Source of the DNA: a virus
DNA: 59,280 nucleotides
IMG/VR virus record: IMGVR_UViG_3300028800_000105
Span: 1 to 59,280 of that record
Direction: 5' to 3' (one strand)
In this document: piece after piece, positions 59,259 to 59,280 of the stretch
Layout of the letters: the number at the start of each line of letters is the position of its first letter
Position numbering within the stretch: the first letter of the stretch is position 1
Position numbers and translations under genes: made by a program
The notes under the pieces: generated by a model
Told to the model about the DNA's origin: nothing
The model's database searches: none
What the model saw: only the letters and a program-made list of their open reading frames with translations

Positions 59259-59280
59259 CCATGAGTAGACCTGGACAGCT

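Noticed and set aside
1-59280. Integrase or temperate immunity module
   Set aside because: No tyrosine or serine recombinase is recognisable. The operator-like palindromes alone do not prove a temperate lifestyle.

Overview
This 59,280-base window is most of a tailed bacteriophage (Caudoviricetes) genome. An actinobacterial host is the best guess. The signs are GC-rich DNA, frequent GTG and TTG starts, AAGGAG-type ribosome sites, CRCDxCR zinc-knuckle proteins, an Rpf-like muralytic fold, a DIP1984-family protein and a DUF6745-like module. I saw no integrase, DNA polymerase, primase or replicative helicase, and no recognisable tail tube or tape-measure gene. Both ends of the window lie in leftward virion or lysis genes, so a tail module may be missing between the right and left edges.

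Layout. (1) 1-19.2 kb, minus strand: one compact operon read right to left. It runs from small regulators through a glycosidase-like protein and the large terminase to a ten-gene sugar cassette (glycosyltransferases, two methyltransferases, one GT6-type enzyme). After that come the portal, an XkdF-type protease, scaffold, decoration protein, major capsid protein and head-completion or fibre genes. (2) 19.2-19.87 kb: a divergent, repeat-rich, G-rich control region. (3) 19.87-55.9 kb, mostly plus strand: about 80 small early-type genes, many coupled by ATGA or TGATG overlaps. Recognisable ones are a metallophosphoesterase, SLOG, KTSC, a dual-specificity phosphatase, the DUF6745-like pair, a VWA protein, SSB, a PD-(D/E)XK nuclease, HNH, RusA, a ParB-like protein, an Rpf-like enzyme and an AAA+ ATPase. 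A minus-strand island at 30.6-32.6 kb carries a small-terminase candidate, a ParB-like regulator and a sigma-like ORF. (4) 55.9-56.4 kb: a gene-free, highly structured segment that looks like a large non-coding RNA. (5) 56.4-59.3 kb, minus strand: a lysis cassette with two cysteine-peptidase-like enzymes and holin-like proteins.

The most striking signal is a 15-bp palindrome, CGTCAG-AAA/TTT-CTGACG. I count 25 perfect copies and about 11 near copies, nearly all right of 19.4 kb. It lies in intergenic gaps, at the tips of repeated intercistronic hairpins, 55 bp downstream of the -10 box of two promoters, and in frame inside genes (read as RQKLT, RQFLT, SETD or SVSD). By analogy with phage operator/stoperator systems (L5, phiC31) it is probably the target of a phage-wide DNA-binding regulator that I cannot identify. 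Three promoters share one architecture: a TTGCAA/TTGAAA -35, a TATAAT-like -10, AGTGGG six bases later and a 5' hairpin. A second motif, CTTGATGTAGAAT, precedes the structural operon and the SSB gene. All functions are inferred from reading the sequence; no database search was run.
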